Positions 34,464 to 43,799 of a stretch of DNA of 64,000 nucleotides are shown in pieces. The position numbers were made by a program, and so were the translations under genes. The DNA lies in contig NZ_BSDJ01000034.1 of assembly GCF_027925525.1 (NCBI RefSeq), forward strand, positions 1 through 64,000. Reading direction: 5' to 3'. Origin of the DNA: Paenibacillus tyrphae. GTDB lineage: Bacteria; Bacillota; Bacilli; Paenibacillales; NBRC-103111. The notes beneath the pieces are model-generated. The model was given only the letters and a program-made list of their open reading frames with translations. It was not told where the DNA came from and searched no databases. Position 1 is the first letter of the stretch, and each line of letters begins with the position of its first letter.

Positions 34464-35258
34464 TTAAAAAATAGTCGGCACCATTCCTCCATCCATACGG
34501 ATTGGAGAACCTTTAAATGCGGAGGCATAAGGACTGCATACAAATGCAGCTAGTCTACCTATTTCAATAGGCTTGATAAATCGTTGAATCTCAGATTGAG
34601 GCAGGTTTGTCGTCATAAATTTTTTCTCTTTCTCCGAAAAAGTCAGATCTTCATTGGGGTACATACCTTCAATGATTTGATACACATTTTCGGAGAGTGT
34701 AGGTCCTGGCAGAATCGTATTGACTGTAACTTCTGTTCCTACTGTTAATTTGGATAAGCTTTTGGACAATGATAACAGCATGGATTTTGTCATACAATAC
34801 TGGGGCATTTGTCCCGAAGGCATAATGGCTTCTTCGCTCGCAATAAAGATAATGCGGCCGTAATCATTTTTCAGCATTTTAGGTAAATAAAATTTGGATA
34901 GCCCGTTTGCCGCAAGAACATTCGTACGGAAGTATTTTTCCCATACTTCGTCGTCTACGTCCTCATATTGCATAATTTCGTAAATCCCCATATTGTTAAC
35001 TAAAATATCAACGTTGGGGAATTTTTCAAATAAAGCTTCTCTTTGTTGAATATCCACAATATCGGCTGCGGCATTTTGAGGAGAAGTAGCCGGAAAATTC
35101 GACTTCATTTCATCTACAACTCGTTCGACCTCTTCATAATTTCGTCCGTTAATTAGTACATGAACACCTTCTTTGGCAAGTTCAATGGCAATTGCTTTAC
35201 CTATACCTTTCGTTGATCCTGTAACTAAAGCCGTTTTATTGTTTAATCCCATATCCAT
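34464..35258 (-). CDS. Short-chain dehydrogenase/reductase
   Basis: A 264-aa classical SDR with Rossmann motif TGSTKGIGKAI, NNMGIYE, catalytic Ser in FIASEEA, YCMTK (Tyr-x-x-x-Lys) and the C-terminal SPIRMDGG end. It reduces or oxidises a carbonyl/alcohol with NAD(P)(H). AAAGGAG lies about 10 bases before the ATG. It sits 40 bases downstream of an AraC-type regulator in the same direction, likely its own operon. The gene is noticeably more AT-rich than the PTS locus. Substrate unknown. Confidence 0.92.
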   Translation of the reverse strand: MDMGLNNKTALVTGSTKGIGKAIAIELAKEGVHVLINGRNYEEVERVVDEMKSNFPATSPQNAAADIVDIQQREALFEKFPNVDILVNNMGIYEIMQYEDVDDEVWEKYFRTNVLAANGLSKFYLPKMLKNDYGRIIFIASEEAIMPSGQMPQYCMTKSMLLSLSKSLSKLTVGTEVTVNTILPGPTLSENVYQIIEGMYPNEDLTFSEKEKKFMTTNLPQSEIQRFIKPIEIGRLAAFVCSPYASAFKGSPIRMDGGMVPTIF

Positions 35259-35298
35259 AGAACATTTCTCCTTTTCAGCTACTTTAGAATTGGTTTAG

Positions 35299-36309
35299 CT
35301 AGTTCGTACGTAAATGTTCGTTCCGCCAACTAGAAGGTGTATCGCCTTCCCAGAGGCGAAAGGCGCGGTAGAACGAGTTCTGGTCTTCAAATCCAATCAA
35401 GAAAGCCACTTCTTTAATATCGAGCGAGGGGTCTGCCAAGTACTCTCGTGCCTGCTCATGTCTAGCTTGGGTCAACAGATGCTTGAAGCTCGTATTTTCG
35501 TCAGTAAGCCGGCGCTGCAAGGTACGATCGCTCATACCCAACTCCTTCGCGACAGTCCGAATATCGGGACGCCCTCCGGTAAGGCTGCGTTTCATGACCC
35601 ATTTGACCGTCTCGGTAATGGAGCGACTGCGCTGCTGTTCATCCAACGATCGGTCCAGAGCGGGGGTCAGGATCTCCAGCAACTCTTCGTTGTACGTGAC
35701 AAAGGGGCGGTCCAGATCTTTTCGATGCAGCGTCAACCGGTTACATTCTGCGCCAATCCGGATAGGGCAGCCGAAGTAAGCTTCAAGAGTCTGTACATCG
35801 CCCATGGAGTGCGAGAATTCGACGAACCGTGCCGTCAAAGGTTGACCTGTGCCCCGGCGCCCAAGCTCCAGAAGATAGGCCAGCGTGATCCCAACCAGCA
35901 GCGGCGGGCCGGGTTGCTCGGCATCCAGCCATTCCAGTTCGATTGTACAGCGCTCGCCCTCCTCGGTGATACGTAAGCTTTCAGGGGGACATAGTTGTTT
36001 GTACCGAGCCATTCGGTTGAGAGCGTCGCGGTAGTCACGAGCGTGGTAAGTCGCCAAGACGGCTGGCGGGTACTTTGCTGTTTCAAAGACGGTCACAAGC
36101 TTGACGATTCCTTTGGCCGTGTCACCAATGAGGTCGGAATAAGCTTGCCAGATCGCGAAATATTGAGCGGTGGTGACTGCCAGTTCAGTAATAATGGTGA
36201 GCGGCAGTCGTGCTATGCGAGCTACGTCGTGGGCGGCAATCCCTAATTGATGTAATCCTGCCCAAAATCCCGGCGGGATTTTAATTCGGTCAGAGGAATG
36301 AGACTTCAT
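35299..36309 (-). CDS. AraC-family regulator with Arabinose_bd-type N-terminal domain
   Basis: A 336-aa transcription factor. The long N-terminal ligand domain (about 20-205) is of the type found in OruR/ArgR-like AraC proteins. The C-terminal double helix-turn-helix (about 240-335) has LGMSDRTLQRRLTDEN and the hallmark EVAFLIGFEDQNSFYRAFRLW. It probably activates the SDR gene that follows 40 bases later. No operator could be picked out. Confidence 0.9.
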   Translation of the reverse strand: MKSHSSDRIKIPPGFWAGLHQLGIAAHDVARIARLPLTIITELAVTTAQYFAIWQAYSDLIGDTAKGIVKLVTVFETAKYPPAVLATYHARDYRDALNRMARYKQLCPPESLRITEEGERCTIELEWLDAEQPGPPLLVGITLAYLLELGRRGTGQPLTARFVEFSHSMGDVQTLEAYFGCPIRIGAECNRLTLHRKDLDRPFVTYNEELLEILTPALDRSLDEQQRSRSITETVKWVMKRSLTGGRPDIRTVAKELGMSDRTLQRRLTDENTSFKHLLTQARHEQAREYLADPSLDIKEVAFLIGFEDQNSFYRAFRLWEGDTPSSWRNEHLRTN

Positions 36310-36607
36310 ATATATGGGCCTCCTTTGGTTGCTTGCATATTCGCTGGTTTTGGTTACGACCCGGTGTCCGGCCTAATTGAAGGGACAGCTATTATCGTAC
36401 TTCCCCTAGGTCGCTCTGTAACTAGCGGAAGGCGACATTTTACTTGCCAATGACGCCAAATCTTAAGTCCACCTAAGAATACTCTTAAGTCTATTAAGGT
36501 GTCTACCTTAACATACATGGAAAAGAAAGCCTGTTCGAGACGGTGGAGAACGTGCGCTAAGTTTTTTAAGATTGACAATTCGCAGTGGAGCAAGCTAAGA
36601 TAATTGA
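36310..36607. other. Intergenic region, left part
   Basis: No convincing gene. A minus-strand 79-codon frame (36354-36593) lacks a ribosome binding site and domain features. The region should contain the araC promoter. Confidence 0.4.
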
Positions 36608-36622
36608 TAGTAATAATTACGA
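36608..36622. promoter_or_regulatory. Zur box 1
   Basis: TAGTAAT-A-ATTACGA is a 7-1-7 inverted repeat with one mismatch to the B. subtilis Zur consensus TCGTAAT-N-ATTACGA. The CG positions, and not the Fur (TGATAAT) or PerR (TTATAAT) variants, point to zinc. Confidence 0.7.
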
Positions 36623-36712
36623 ATTAAGTATCGAAATTTGCTTCCAGACTTGCTGTAATGACATAGTTTAATCGAGGCGGGCCAATGAAGTATGTTTTAA
36701 GATCGACCATAA

Positions 36713-36727
36713 TCGTAATTATTACTT
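36713..36727. promoter_or_regulatory. Zur box 2
   Basis: TCGTAAT-T-ATTACTT has two mismatches to the Zur consensus, both at one end. It ends about 30-40 bases before the first permease start, where a repressor would block transcription. Confidence 0.7.
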
Positions 36728-36765
36728 ATAAATTATCGATCCCGGCAGCTTAGAAAGTGGTGAGC

Positions 36766-37698
36766 ATGATAGCTTATTTTTTGCGGCGGGTGTTGCATAT
36801 GATTCCGGTATTCCTCGGTGTCACTTGCATAACCTTCGCGCTCATGAATTTGACCCCGGGCGATCCCGCTGAAATTATGCTGCGGGGAACATCGGGCGTG
36901 CAGCCTTCGCCAGAAGCGATCGATGCGGCCAGAGAAGCGATGGGGTTGAACGATCCCGTGTACAAACAGTACGCGGCTTGGTTATGGCGTGTGGTTCATC
37001 TGGATCTCGGCCGTTCATACAGCAGCAATCTCCCGGTTTGGCAGGAGCTGACGGACAGACTTCCGGCAACGCTGCTGCTCGGGATGTGGGCGCTTGCGGC
37101 GATGCTGGCCATCTCGCTTCCGCTTGGAATCGGTTCGGCGCTATATCCGCATTCGTGGGTGGACCGTTTGGCAAGAGTCGTCGCGATGCTGAGTATTTCG
37201 ATGCCGGGCTATTGGCTCGGTCTGCTGCTTGTGTATTACGGCTCGGTCAAGCTGAAGCTGTTTCCGGTCATGGGCATGGACGGGTTCCGGAGTGTAGTGC
37301 TGCCTGCGCTCACGCTGGGGATCGGGATGGCAGGCAACTATATCCGGGTGATTCGCTCCGGTCTGCTGGATGTGCTTGGCACCAGTTACATCAAGGCGGC
37401 ACGGGCCAAAGGCTTGCAGGAAAGCCTCGTCATCGGACGGCATGCCGCAGTCAATGCGCTGCTTCCGGTGATGACGATGCTGGGCATCAACATCGGGGGG
37501 CTGCTCGGCGGATCGGTGATCGTCGAGACGATTTTTTCTTGGCCGGGTATCGGCAAATTTGCCGTCGATGCGATTTTTAAAAAGGATTTTATTGTCATTC
37601 AGGGGTATGTGCTGCTGATGGCCGTATTCGTCGTCAGCGTCAATCTGGCCGTCGATTTGTGCTACCGGATGATCGACCCGAGAATCCGGCTGCGCTGA
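36766..37698 (+). CDS. ABC importer permease 1 (NikB/CntB/DppB type)
   Basis: A 310-aa inner permease of the peptide/nickel family with six helices; N-terminal FLRRVLHMIPVFLGV and the EAA loop AARAKGLQESLVIGRHA that contacts the ATPase. It forms the channel with the next gene product for import of a metal complex or peptide. The start is ATG 36766; GTG 36757 is an alternative. Two Zur boxes lie in front. First gene of an operon that runs to 43747. Confidence 0.92.
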   Translation: MIAYFLRRVLHMIPVFLGVTCITFALMNLTPGDPAEIMLRGTSGVQPSPEAIDAAREAMGLNDPVYKQYAAWLWRVVHLDLGRSYSSNLPVWQELTDRLPATLLLGMWALAAMLAISLPLGIGSALYPHSWVDRLARVVAMLSISMPGYWLGLLLVYYGSVKLKLFPVMGMDGFRSVVLPALTLGIGMAGNYIRVIRSGLLDVLGTSYIKAARAKGLQESLVIGRHAAVNALLPVMTMLGINIGGLLGGSVIVETIFSWPGIGKFAVDAIFKKDFIVIQGYVLLMAVFVVSVNLAVDLCYRMIDPRIRLR

Positions 37699-37756
37699 GC
37701 AGCAACGCGCGGAGAAGCGGCCTATGCAAAAAAGAAACGAAAGGAGAGCATCCGGC

Positions 37757-38578
37757 ATGAAACGGGGGCGCAAAATTCCGGGCAATGCCGCAATTTGGAT
37801 CGGCGGGCTGATCGTGATCGGTTTTATCGCGGTCGGCATCTTTGCGCCGCACATCGCACCCTGGGACCCGCTGAAGGTAAATCTGGACATGAAGCTGACC
37901 GGACCTTCAGCGAATTACCTTTTCGGCACGGATCAAATGGGGCGGGACATTCTCTCCCGTCTGATGTACGGAACGCGCACCTCGCTGTTTTATTCCGTCG
38001 CCGTGCTGGGCGCGATGCTTGCGGTCTCCGTGCCGGTCGGAATCGTCGCCGGTTACGTCGGCGGTAAAGTCGATCAGATCATCATGCGGTTTATCGATAT
38101 TCTGCTCGCTTTTCCAAGTCTGATTCTGTCTCTGGCGATTACAGGCATGCTCGGGCCCGGCTTGCTTAACCTACTGCTGGCGTTCGCTTCCGTCTGGTGG
38201 ACGAGCTACGCGCGCATTATACGGGGCATGGTGCTGCAGATCAAGGAAAAGGACTACATAACGGCGGCGCGGGCAGGCGGTGCGACGCACTTGCAGATTA
38301 TGCTGCGTCATGTGTTGCCTCATGCAGTGAGCCCGATTATCGTGCTTGCTTCGGTGGAGATCGGGACGATTATTTTGTCTGTGTCCGGCCTCTCGTTCCT
38401 CGGTCTCGGCGCACAGCCGCCGACTCCCGAATGGGGTGTGATGCTGAGCGATTCGCGGCCGTACATGCAGACCGAGCCACAGTTGATGCTTTTTCCGGGA
38501 CTGACTGTGATGATCGCCGTATTCGGCTTCAATCTGGTCGGGGAGGGGCTGCGGCGAATGCTGCGCGGCGCAGGATAA
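37757..38578 (+). CDS. ABC importer permease 2 (NikC/CntC/DppC type)
   Basis: A 273-aa permease partner with the DppC-type pattern: LFGTDQMGRDILSRLMYGTR near the N-terminus, six helices and the EAA loop AARAGGATHLQIMLRHVLPHA. ATG 37757 is favoured by AAAGGAG 10 bases upstream; ATG 37724 with GGAGAAG is possible and would add 11 residues. It pairs with the upstream permease. Confidence 0.92.
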   Translation: MKRGRKIPGNAAIWIGGLIVIGFIAVGIFAPHIAPWDPLKVNLDMKLTGPSANYLFGTDQMGRDILSRLMYGTRTSLFYSVAVLGAMLAVSVPVGIVAGYVGGKVDQIIMRFIDILLAFPSLILSLAITGMLGPGLLNLLLAFASVWWTSYARIIRGMVLQIKEKDYITAARAGGATHLQIMLRHVLPHAVSPIIVLASVEIGTIILSVSGLSFLGLGAQPPTPEWGVMLSDSRPYMQTEPQLMLFPGLTVMIAVFGFNLVGEGLRRMLRGAG

Positions 38579-38629
38579 GCACGTAAACGTGAGGCAACAA
38601 TACATGTCCTGAGCAAGGGGGGGATCGCG

Positions 38630-39466
38630 ATGTCGGTAACGATGCAAGAGACAGAAGCGCGAGTCAAACGGTGCCATACGCAGGAAGCGGCAGAAATCCC
38701 GGCGATCCTGCGTATCCATCGGCTGAGCATATCGTTTCATGCTCCAGTTGTGCGTGCCGTGGACGAAGTTAGTCTGGAGGTGAAGGAAGGGCGGATCGTC
38801 GCGCTCGTCGGGGAAAGCGGCAGCGGCAAAAGCACGCTGGCCCAAGCCGTGCCCGGCCTGCTCGACCCTCGCCGGCATACCGCCGACGGGGAAATTTGGC
38901 TGGACGGCACGGACCTCCGCCGGCTGTCCGTGAGGGAACTGCGCCGGTACCGAGGCAGCTCGGTGGCGATGATTTTTCAGGACCCGGCGAATGCGCTGAA
39001 TCCGGTTCTGACGATCGGCAGACAGCTGATCGAAACCATCCGGCGGCACCGGAAAGTGCAAGGGGCCGAGGCCAAGAAACTGGCCGTCGACCAGCTGTGC
39101 CGGGCAGGGCTGCCGAAGCCGGAGACGCTGCTGCGGAGGTTTCCTTTTCAGCTGTCCGGGGGCATGTGCCAGCGCGTGATGATCGCTATCGCCCTGGCCT
39201 CCGGAGCCAAGCTGCTAATCGCCGACGAGCCGACGACCGCGCTCGATGTCACGGTTCAGGCGCAAATTTTGCAGGAGCTTGACCGGCTTAGGAGGGAGAC
39301 CGGCATGGGGATCTTGCTTATTACCCACGACTTGGGCGTCGTGGCCGAAATCGCCGACGAGGTCTATGTCATGAAAGGAGGGCGGATCGTCGAATCGGGC
39401 CATGTGTTCGAAATATTTGCCCATCCGCGGCATGCCTACACCAGAGAATTGCTTGAAAGCAGGTAA
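38630..39466 (+). CDS. ABC importer ATPase 1 (NikD/CntD/DppD type)
   Basis: A 278-aa ATPase with Walker [11 protein letters not shown]-loop [11 protein letters not shown], signature [15 protein letters not shown], Walker [13 protein letters not shown] and switch LITHDLGV. It lacks the oligo_HPY tail that longer Dpp ATPases carry, which is common in NikD. AAGGGGGGG precedes the ATG. It hydrolyses ATP together with the next ATPase to drive uptake. Confidence 0.92.
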   Translation: MSVTMQETEARVKRCHTQEAAEIPAILRIHRLSISFHAPVVRAVDEVSLEVKEGRIVALVGESGSGKSTLAQAVPGLLDPRRHTADGEIWLDGTDLRRLSVRELRRYRGSSVAMIFQDPANALNPVLTIGRQLIETIRRHRKVQGAEAKKLAVDQLCRAGLPKPETLLRRFPFQLSGGMCQRVMIAIALASGAKLLIADEPTTALDVTVQAQILQELDRLRRETGMGILLITHDLGVVAEIADEVYVMKGGRIVESGHVFEIFAHPRHAYTRELLESR

Positions 39467-39500
39467 ACGGGGGGAGCTTGGAAAGGGGGGCAGGACCGTT

Positions 39501-40535
39501 GTGAGACTGATCGAGACGGAAGGACTGACGAAGGTATATCAACGGGAGGGGCGATGGTTTCCGTCCGCAAATGATGCTATGCCAGTCGTGGACCGGGTCA
39601 GTCTCCATGTGGACAAGGGGGAGACGCTCGGACTCGTCGGCGAAAGCGGCAGCGGGAAGAGCACGCTTGCCCGTCTGCTGCTCGGGCTCGAAACGGCGAC
39701 CGAAGGCCGTCTGCTGTTCGGCGGGGAAGATGTGACCCGGTGGGGATTCAAACGGCTGCGGACGATCCGCAGCAGGATGCAGATGGTGTTCCAGAACAGC
39801 TATTCCTCGTTTGATCCGTTGTTTACGGTGGAACGAATTGTCGGCGAGCCGCTCAGCAGTTACGGAGGCATGGCAGCGCTGGAACGCAGACGCGTCATAC
39901 TGGAGAGTCTGAACATGGTCGGATTGGAGGCGGCCTATGCGAAGCGGTATCCTCACGAATTAAGCGGCGGGCAGCTGCAGCGGGTAAACATCGCGCGGGC
40001 GCTCGTTCTTCAACCGGAGCTGCTGATCTGCGACGAGCCGTTTTCCAGCCTCGATTTCAAGCTTCGCCGGCAAATCCTGACGCTCCTTGAAGAGCTGAAG
40101 GTCCGCTTCGGCCTGTCGTATCTGTACATTACTCACGATTTATCGTCCGTTTCCCGCTTTTGCGACCGGGTCGCCGTGATGTATAAGGGGCAAATCGTGG
40201 AGACGCTGCCAGCGGCCCGTATCGCCGAAGAGGCGATTCATCCGTATACCCGTTCGCTGCTGGACGCGGTTCCAGTGCAAGATCCGAGGCTCAGGCGGAG
40301 CAGGACAGGGAGGCCGTTCGGAGAACCGGCTCTGTCGCAGGGGGAGAGAGTTACGCAGGGCTGCCGGTTTTGCAGCCGTTGTCCTGCCGCAATGCCGGTC
40401 TGCTTTACGGTCGAGCCCGTACTCGAAACGAAGCGGCCGTCTCACCAGGCGGCCTGCCACCTCTTTGCGAATGAAGTCGGAGGGAAGGCCGATCAAACAT
40501 TTCAAATCGTTAAAGAACAGGGGCAACTAAGATGA
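39501..40535 (+). CDS. ABC importer ATPase 2 (NikE/CntF/DppF type)
   Basis: A 344-aa ATPase: [50 protein letters not shown] and YITHDLSSV. The tail holds GCRFCSRCPAAMPVC, the cysteine-rich oligo_HPY segment that binds an iron-sulphur cluster in some relatives. GTG 39501 is placed 10 bases after GGGGGG; an overlapping frame from 39402 is not used. Its stop overlaps the substrate-binding protein start (ATGA). Confidence 0.92.
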   Translation: MRLIETEGLTKVYQREGRWFPSANDAMPVVDRVSLHVDKGETLGLVGESGSGKSTLARLLLGLETATEGRLLFGGEDVTRWGFKRLRTIRSRMQMVFQNSYSSFDPLFTVERIVGEPLSSYGGMAALERRRVILESLNMVGLEAAYAKRYPHELSGGQLQRVNIARALVLQPELLICDEPFSSLDFKLRRQILTLLEELKVRFGLSYLYITHDLSSVSRFCDRVAVMYKGQIVETLPAARIAEEAIHPYTRSLLDAVPVQDPRLRRSRTGRPFGEPALSQGERVTQGCRFCSRCPAAMPVCFTVEPVLETKRPSHQAACHLFANEVGGKADQTFQIVKEQGQLR

Positions 40536-42196
40536 AACAGAACCGTGCAAGCCGCAGCAAACGATTTTTTGCAGTAAAAACCGTCTTCATCTTATTAAGT
40601 GCTCTGCTCGTGTGCGTTACCGGCTGTGCGGCCAGAGGCACAGGCGGTGCAAGCCGTACGGCTGACGGAACCGGAAGCGCCGGGGCACCGGGCGATAAGC
40701 AGGTGGTCGTCGCCATCGCTTCCGATCCGGGGATCGACCAGCTCGATGCCGGGACTTACAAAGGCTCGATTCAGGTGCATCCGATGATTTACGACTCCTT
40801 GGTCGAATACGGCGAGAAAGGCGAGATTTTGCCTTCGTTAGCCGAATCGTGGACCATCTCCCCCGACGGCAAGGAATATACGTTCAAGCTGCGCAAAGAC
40901 GTGAAATTTTCCGATGGCACCGAATTTAACGCGGCGGCGGTCAAGTTTTCGTTCGAGCGTTGGTCCAAGGACCCGGCCAATTCGTCCATCAATGTGGCGA
41001 AGGCGCTGCAGGAAATTACGCCCGTTGACACGCACACGGTCAAGATGACATTTAGCCAGCCGTTTTATCCGTTTCTGACCGAGCTGACGTATGCCAGACC
41101 GGTGCGCATTCTTTCTCCTTCGGCCGTTGAGCCGGCGGGCGATGTCAAAGGCAAGTTCGTTAAGCCCATCGGCACCGGCGCGTGGAAGGTCGAAAGCTAT
41201 ACGAAGGACCAGCAGGCTGTGCTGGTGCGAAATCCCAACTACTGGGGGAAAGCGCCGCTGCTGAACAAAATCGTGCTGAAGGTCGTCAACGATCCGCAAT
41301 CCCGCCTGCTGGCGCTGCAAAACGGCTCGGTCGACATTTCCGGCGGGCAGATGGGCAAAATTGCGCCGGAGAGTATTCAGGTCGTTCAAAAATCCGATTC
41401 GTTAACCGTGCAATCCGCTCCGGGTACGAATTCGCATTTTGTCGTCTTTAATGGCTCCAACCCGTACTTGCAGGATGTGAACGTCCGCAAGGCGATCAAT
41501 CTGGCTGTCAATAAAAAAAGCATTGTCGACAAGCTGATGGGTGGTATGGGCAAGGAAGCGCAAGGCTTGTTCCCGGCTACGGTGCCTTATGTGACCGCAG
41601 AGAATATCCGATGGTACGGCTATGAGCCGGAGCAGGCGAAGCAACTGCTTAAGGAATCGGGCTTTGCGGATACGAACAGCGATGGCATCGTCGAGAAAAA
41701 CGGCAAGCCGCTCGAATTGAATTTTGTGCTGCAGCAAACCGAGTTCCCGGAATGGAAATCGATCGCCGAATTTGTCCAGTCCCAGCTTAAGGAAATCGGC
41801 ATCGGCGTTAACCTGAAGGTGCTGGAAGCGAATGCCTATTACGATGCGCTGTGGAAGAACAAGCAGTATGATATGCTCATTTACCGCACCTATGCGGATT
41901 CCCAGAACCCCCATTTTTTCCTGCTGTCCTTGTTCCATCGTTCGGCCAATGCCCCTGCTGTCGCTTGGTCAGATCCGCAATTGGAGGCTTTGATCGACGA
42001 AGCGATGGGAGCAATGGATGCCAAAATAAGACAAGACAAGTACGACGCGTTGTTCGGCCGGATGTTCGAGCAGGCGATGGTTCTGCCGGTTTATTACCCG
42101 GATGAGATTTTCGTCGTCAATAGCAGGGTCAAAGGCTTTAAGCTTGGACAGACTGCTTACTTGCCGGTCGTCTGGAATGAGCTGGATGTCAAGTAA
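40532..42196 (+). CDS. Substrate-binding lipoprotein (NikA/CntA-like)
   Basis: A 554-aa family-5 extracellular solute-binding protein, lipid-anchored (ALLVCVTGCAA). It has GTGAWKVESYTKDQQ, the segment ELTYARPVRILSP that corresponds to the arginine region which clamps metal chelates in NikA, and YRTYADSQNPH. The family binds nickel, cobalt or zinc complexes with histidine or opine metallophores as well as peptides. Two Zur-like operators before the operon favour a zinc-related complex. The ligand is a prediction. Confidence 0.88.
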   Translation: MKQNRASRSKRFFAVKTVFILLSALLVCVTGCAARGTGGASRTADGTGSAGAPGDKQVVVAIASDPGIDQLDAGTYKGSIQVHPMIYDSLVEYGEKGEILPSLAESWTISPDGKEYTFKLRKDVKFSDGTEFNAAAVKFSFERWSKDPANSSINVAKALQEITPVDTHTVKMTFSQPFYPFLTELTYARPVRILSPSAVEPAGDVKGKFVKPIGTGAWKVESYTKDQQAVLVRNPNYWGKAPLLNKIVLKVVNDPQSRLLALQNGSVDISGGQMGKIAPESIQVVQKSDSLTVQSAPGTNSHFVVFNGSNPYLQDVNVRKAINLAVNKKSIVDKLMGGMGKEAQGLFPATVPYVTAENIRWYGYEPEQAKQLLKESGFADTNSDGIVEKNGKPLELNFVLQQTEFPEWKSIAEFVQSQLKEIGIGVNLKVLEANAYYDALWKNKQYDMLIYRTYADSQNPHFFLLSLFHRSANAPAVAWSDPQLEALIDEAMGAMDAKIRQDKYDALFGRMFEQAMVLPVYYPDEIFVVNSRVKGFKLGQTAYLPVVWNELDVK

Positions 42197-42231
42197 CGAC
42201 ATAATATCGAAAAACTTCAAGGAGAGACGCT

Positions 42232-42993
42232 ATGTTGAAAGACATTTCCAACTACTGGACGTCCGGCTCCGGCAGCTACGACAAGGCAGTCAAGGCGCAG
42301 TTCCGCAGCCGACGGACCGTATCGATGTGGACATCGCTGTTGAATGAAGGGTTGGGCGGACGGAAGGGGCAAGCCGTCCTGGATATGGGGACCGGACCCG
42401 GATTTTTTTCGATCCTGCTGTCCAGAATGGGCCATTGTGTTACGGCAGTCGACGCCTCGCAGGGGATGATCGAGACGGCAACGCGCAATTTCAAGGCGGC
42501 CGGCGTTGACGTGAAAGCCTACTTGGGCGACGCAGCCCATCTCCATGCCGAAAAGGACAACACCTTTGACGCGGTCGTATGCCGCGATGTCGTCTGGACG
42601 CTGCCCGATCCGTACGGAGCCTATGCGGAGTGGCACCGTATCTTAAAGCCGGGCGGCACGTTGATCGTATTCGACGGCAATTATTTATATCGGAAGGAGC
42701 CGAAGAGACCGGCGCTCTTCAACAAGCTGTGGTACGCCCTCGGATGGACGCTCATCCTCCTTACGGAGCTGAGAATGAGAAGTCGGTCCGATCAGGATAA
42801 GGAGCTGCTCGGCAAGCTGCCGTTCGTTCAGGTCTTGCGCCCGGAGGCCGATCAAGAGGCTTTGCAGCGAGCCGGATTTCGCATTCAGGAAATTCGCCAC
42901 AATTTTACGTCCGGCTACAAGATGACGATGCAGCATTTGAAATACGGCTATCAAAGCGACAGACGTTTTATGATCATAGCAAAGAAGGAGTAA
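42232..42993 (+). CDS. Class I SAM-dependent methyltransferase A
   Basis: A 253-aa Rossmann-fold methyltransferase with motif I VLDMGTGPGFFSILL and acidic loop VTAVDASQGM; motif IV CRDVVWTLPDP and RILKPGGTLIVFD. The WTL motif is typical of UbiE-like small-molecule enzymes in metal-transporter operons, not of rRNA or DNA methylases. GGAGAG precedes the ATG. It follows the binding protein by 36 bases. Possible roles: modifying a chelator or its metal complex. The substrate is unknown. Confidence 0.8.
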   Translation: MLKDISNYWTSGSGSYDKAVKAQFRSRRTVSMWTSLLNEGLGGRKGQAVLDMGTGPGFFSILLSRMGHCVTAVDASQGMIETATRNFKAAGVDVKAYLGDAAHLHAEKDNTFDAVVCRDVVWTLPDPYGAYAEWHRILKPGGTLIVFDGNYLYRKEPKRPALFNKLWYALGWTLILLTELRMRSRSDQDKELLGKLPFVQVLRPEADQEALQRAGFRIQEIRHNFTSGYKMTMQHLKYGYQSDRRFMIIAKKE

Positions 42994-42997
42994 CAGG

Positions 42998-43747
42998 ATG
43001 ACCATTCAAAATGAAGTCGAAACGTATTGGAACGGCGAAGCGGAGCTTTACAGCGACAGCATCCAAAAGGAGCTGAACGGTTTTGAAAAGCAGGCTTGGC
43101 TAGATTTGATTCTGGAATTCGCTCCCCGGAAGGAGCGTCTCGATGTGCTGGATATCGGCTGCGGGCCCGGTTTTTTCACGGTTATTTTGTCGCAGGCCGG
43201 CCATCATGTCCTGGGCATCGACTGCACGGAAAATATGCTGACATGCGCACGCCGCAATGCCGAGCAGGCGGGGGTGAAGCCACAGTTCCGCAAAATGGAC
43301 TCGCACAAGCTGGAGCTTGCGCCCGATAGCTTGGACTTGATCGTGTGCCGTAACCTGACATGGACACTTCATGCGCCTCAGGCGGCTTATGGGGAGTGGC
43401 TGAAGGTGCTGCGTCCAGGCGGACGGCTGCTCGTATTCGATGCTAACTGGAACCGTCATTTGGTTGATGACGAAATGCGGGCGAAGCGGGAGGCGGATCT
43501 GCACGAATATGAAGCGAGAGGCTGGGGCAGTCCGCCCAGACATGTCGATTGGGAGGAATCCGACCGACTCAGCCTGCTGCTGCCGTTAACGAAGGAATGG
43601 CGTCCGGCATGGGATCTGCAGGCGCTGAAAGCCGAAGGCTTCAGCGAGGCGTTCAGCATGGAAAATTTGTCGGAGCGGGTGTTGGATGAGAAGCAGCAAG
43701 TATTAAGCCGATCAACGCCGATGTTTATGGTGTGCGGGCAGAAGTAA
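42998..43747 (+). CDS. Class I SAM-dependent methyltransferase B
   Basis: A 249-aa paralogue-like enzyme of the preceding gene: VLDIGCGPGFFTVILSQAG, LGIDCTENML, CRNLTWTLHAPQAAYGEW and VLRPGGRLLVFDANW. The two share the same WTL and FDANW/FDGNY signatures, which suggests an old duplication and a linked or sequential reaction. It begins 5 bases after the first gene. Last gene of the Zur-box operon. Confidence 0.8.
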   Translation: MTIQNEVETYWNGEAELYSDSIQKELNGFEKQAWLDLILEFAPRKERLDVLDIGCGPGFFTVILSQAGHHVLGIDCTENMLTCARRNAEQAGVKPQFRKMDSHKLELAPDSLDLIVCRNLTWTLHAPQAAYGEWLKVLRPGGRLLVFDANWNRHLVDDEMRAKREADLHEYEARGWGSPPRHVDWEESDRLSLLLPLTKEWRPAWDLQALKAEGFSEAFSMENLSERVLDEKQQVLSRSTPMFMVCGQK

Positions 43748-43761
43748 TTTATAGGGGTTCG

Positions 43762-43798
43762 GGCTGTCGAGGCAATTTTGCGGCAGCCATCTTTATTT
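43762..43798 (+). terminator. Terminator of the metal-uptake operon
   Basis: GGCTGTCG and CGGCAGCC form the stem (one wobble pair), followed by a T-rich tail, 15 bases after the stop. Confidence 0.7.
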
Positions 43799-43799
43799 T

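Noticed and set aside
36354-36593. 79-codon minus-strand frame upstream of the Zur boxes
   Set aside because: No ribosome site and no recognisable domain; may be a decayed gene but cannot be supported.
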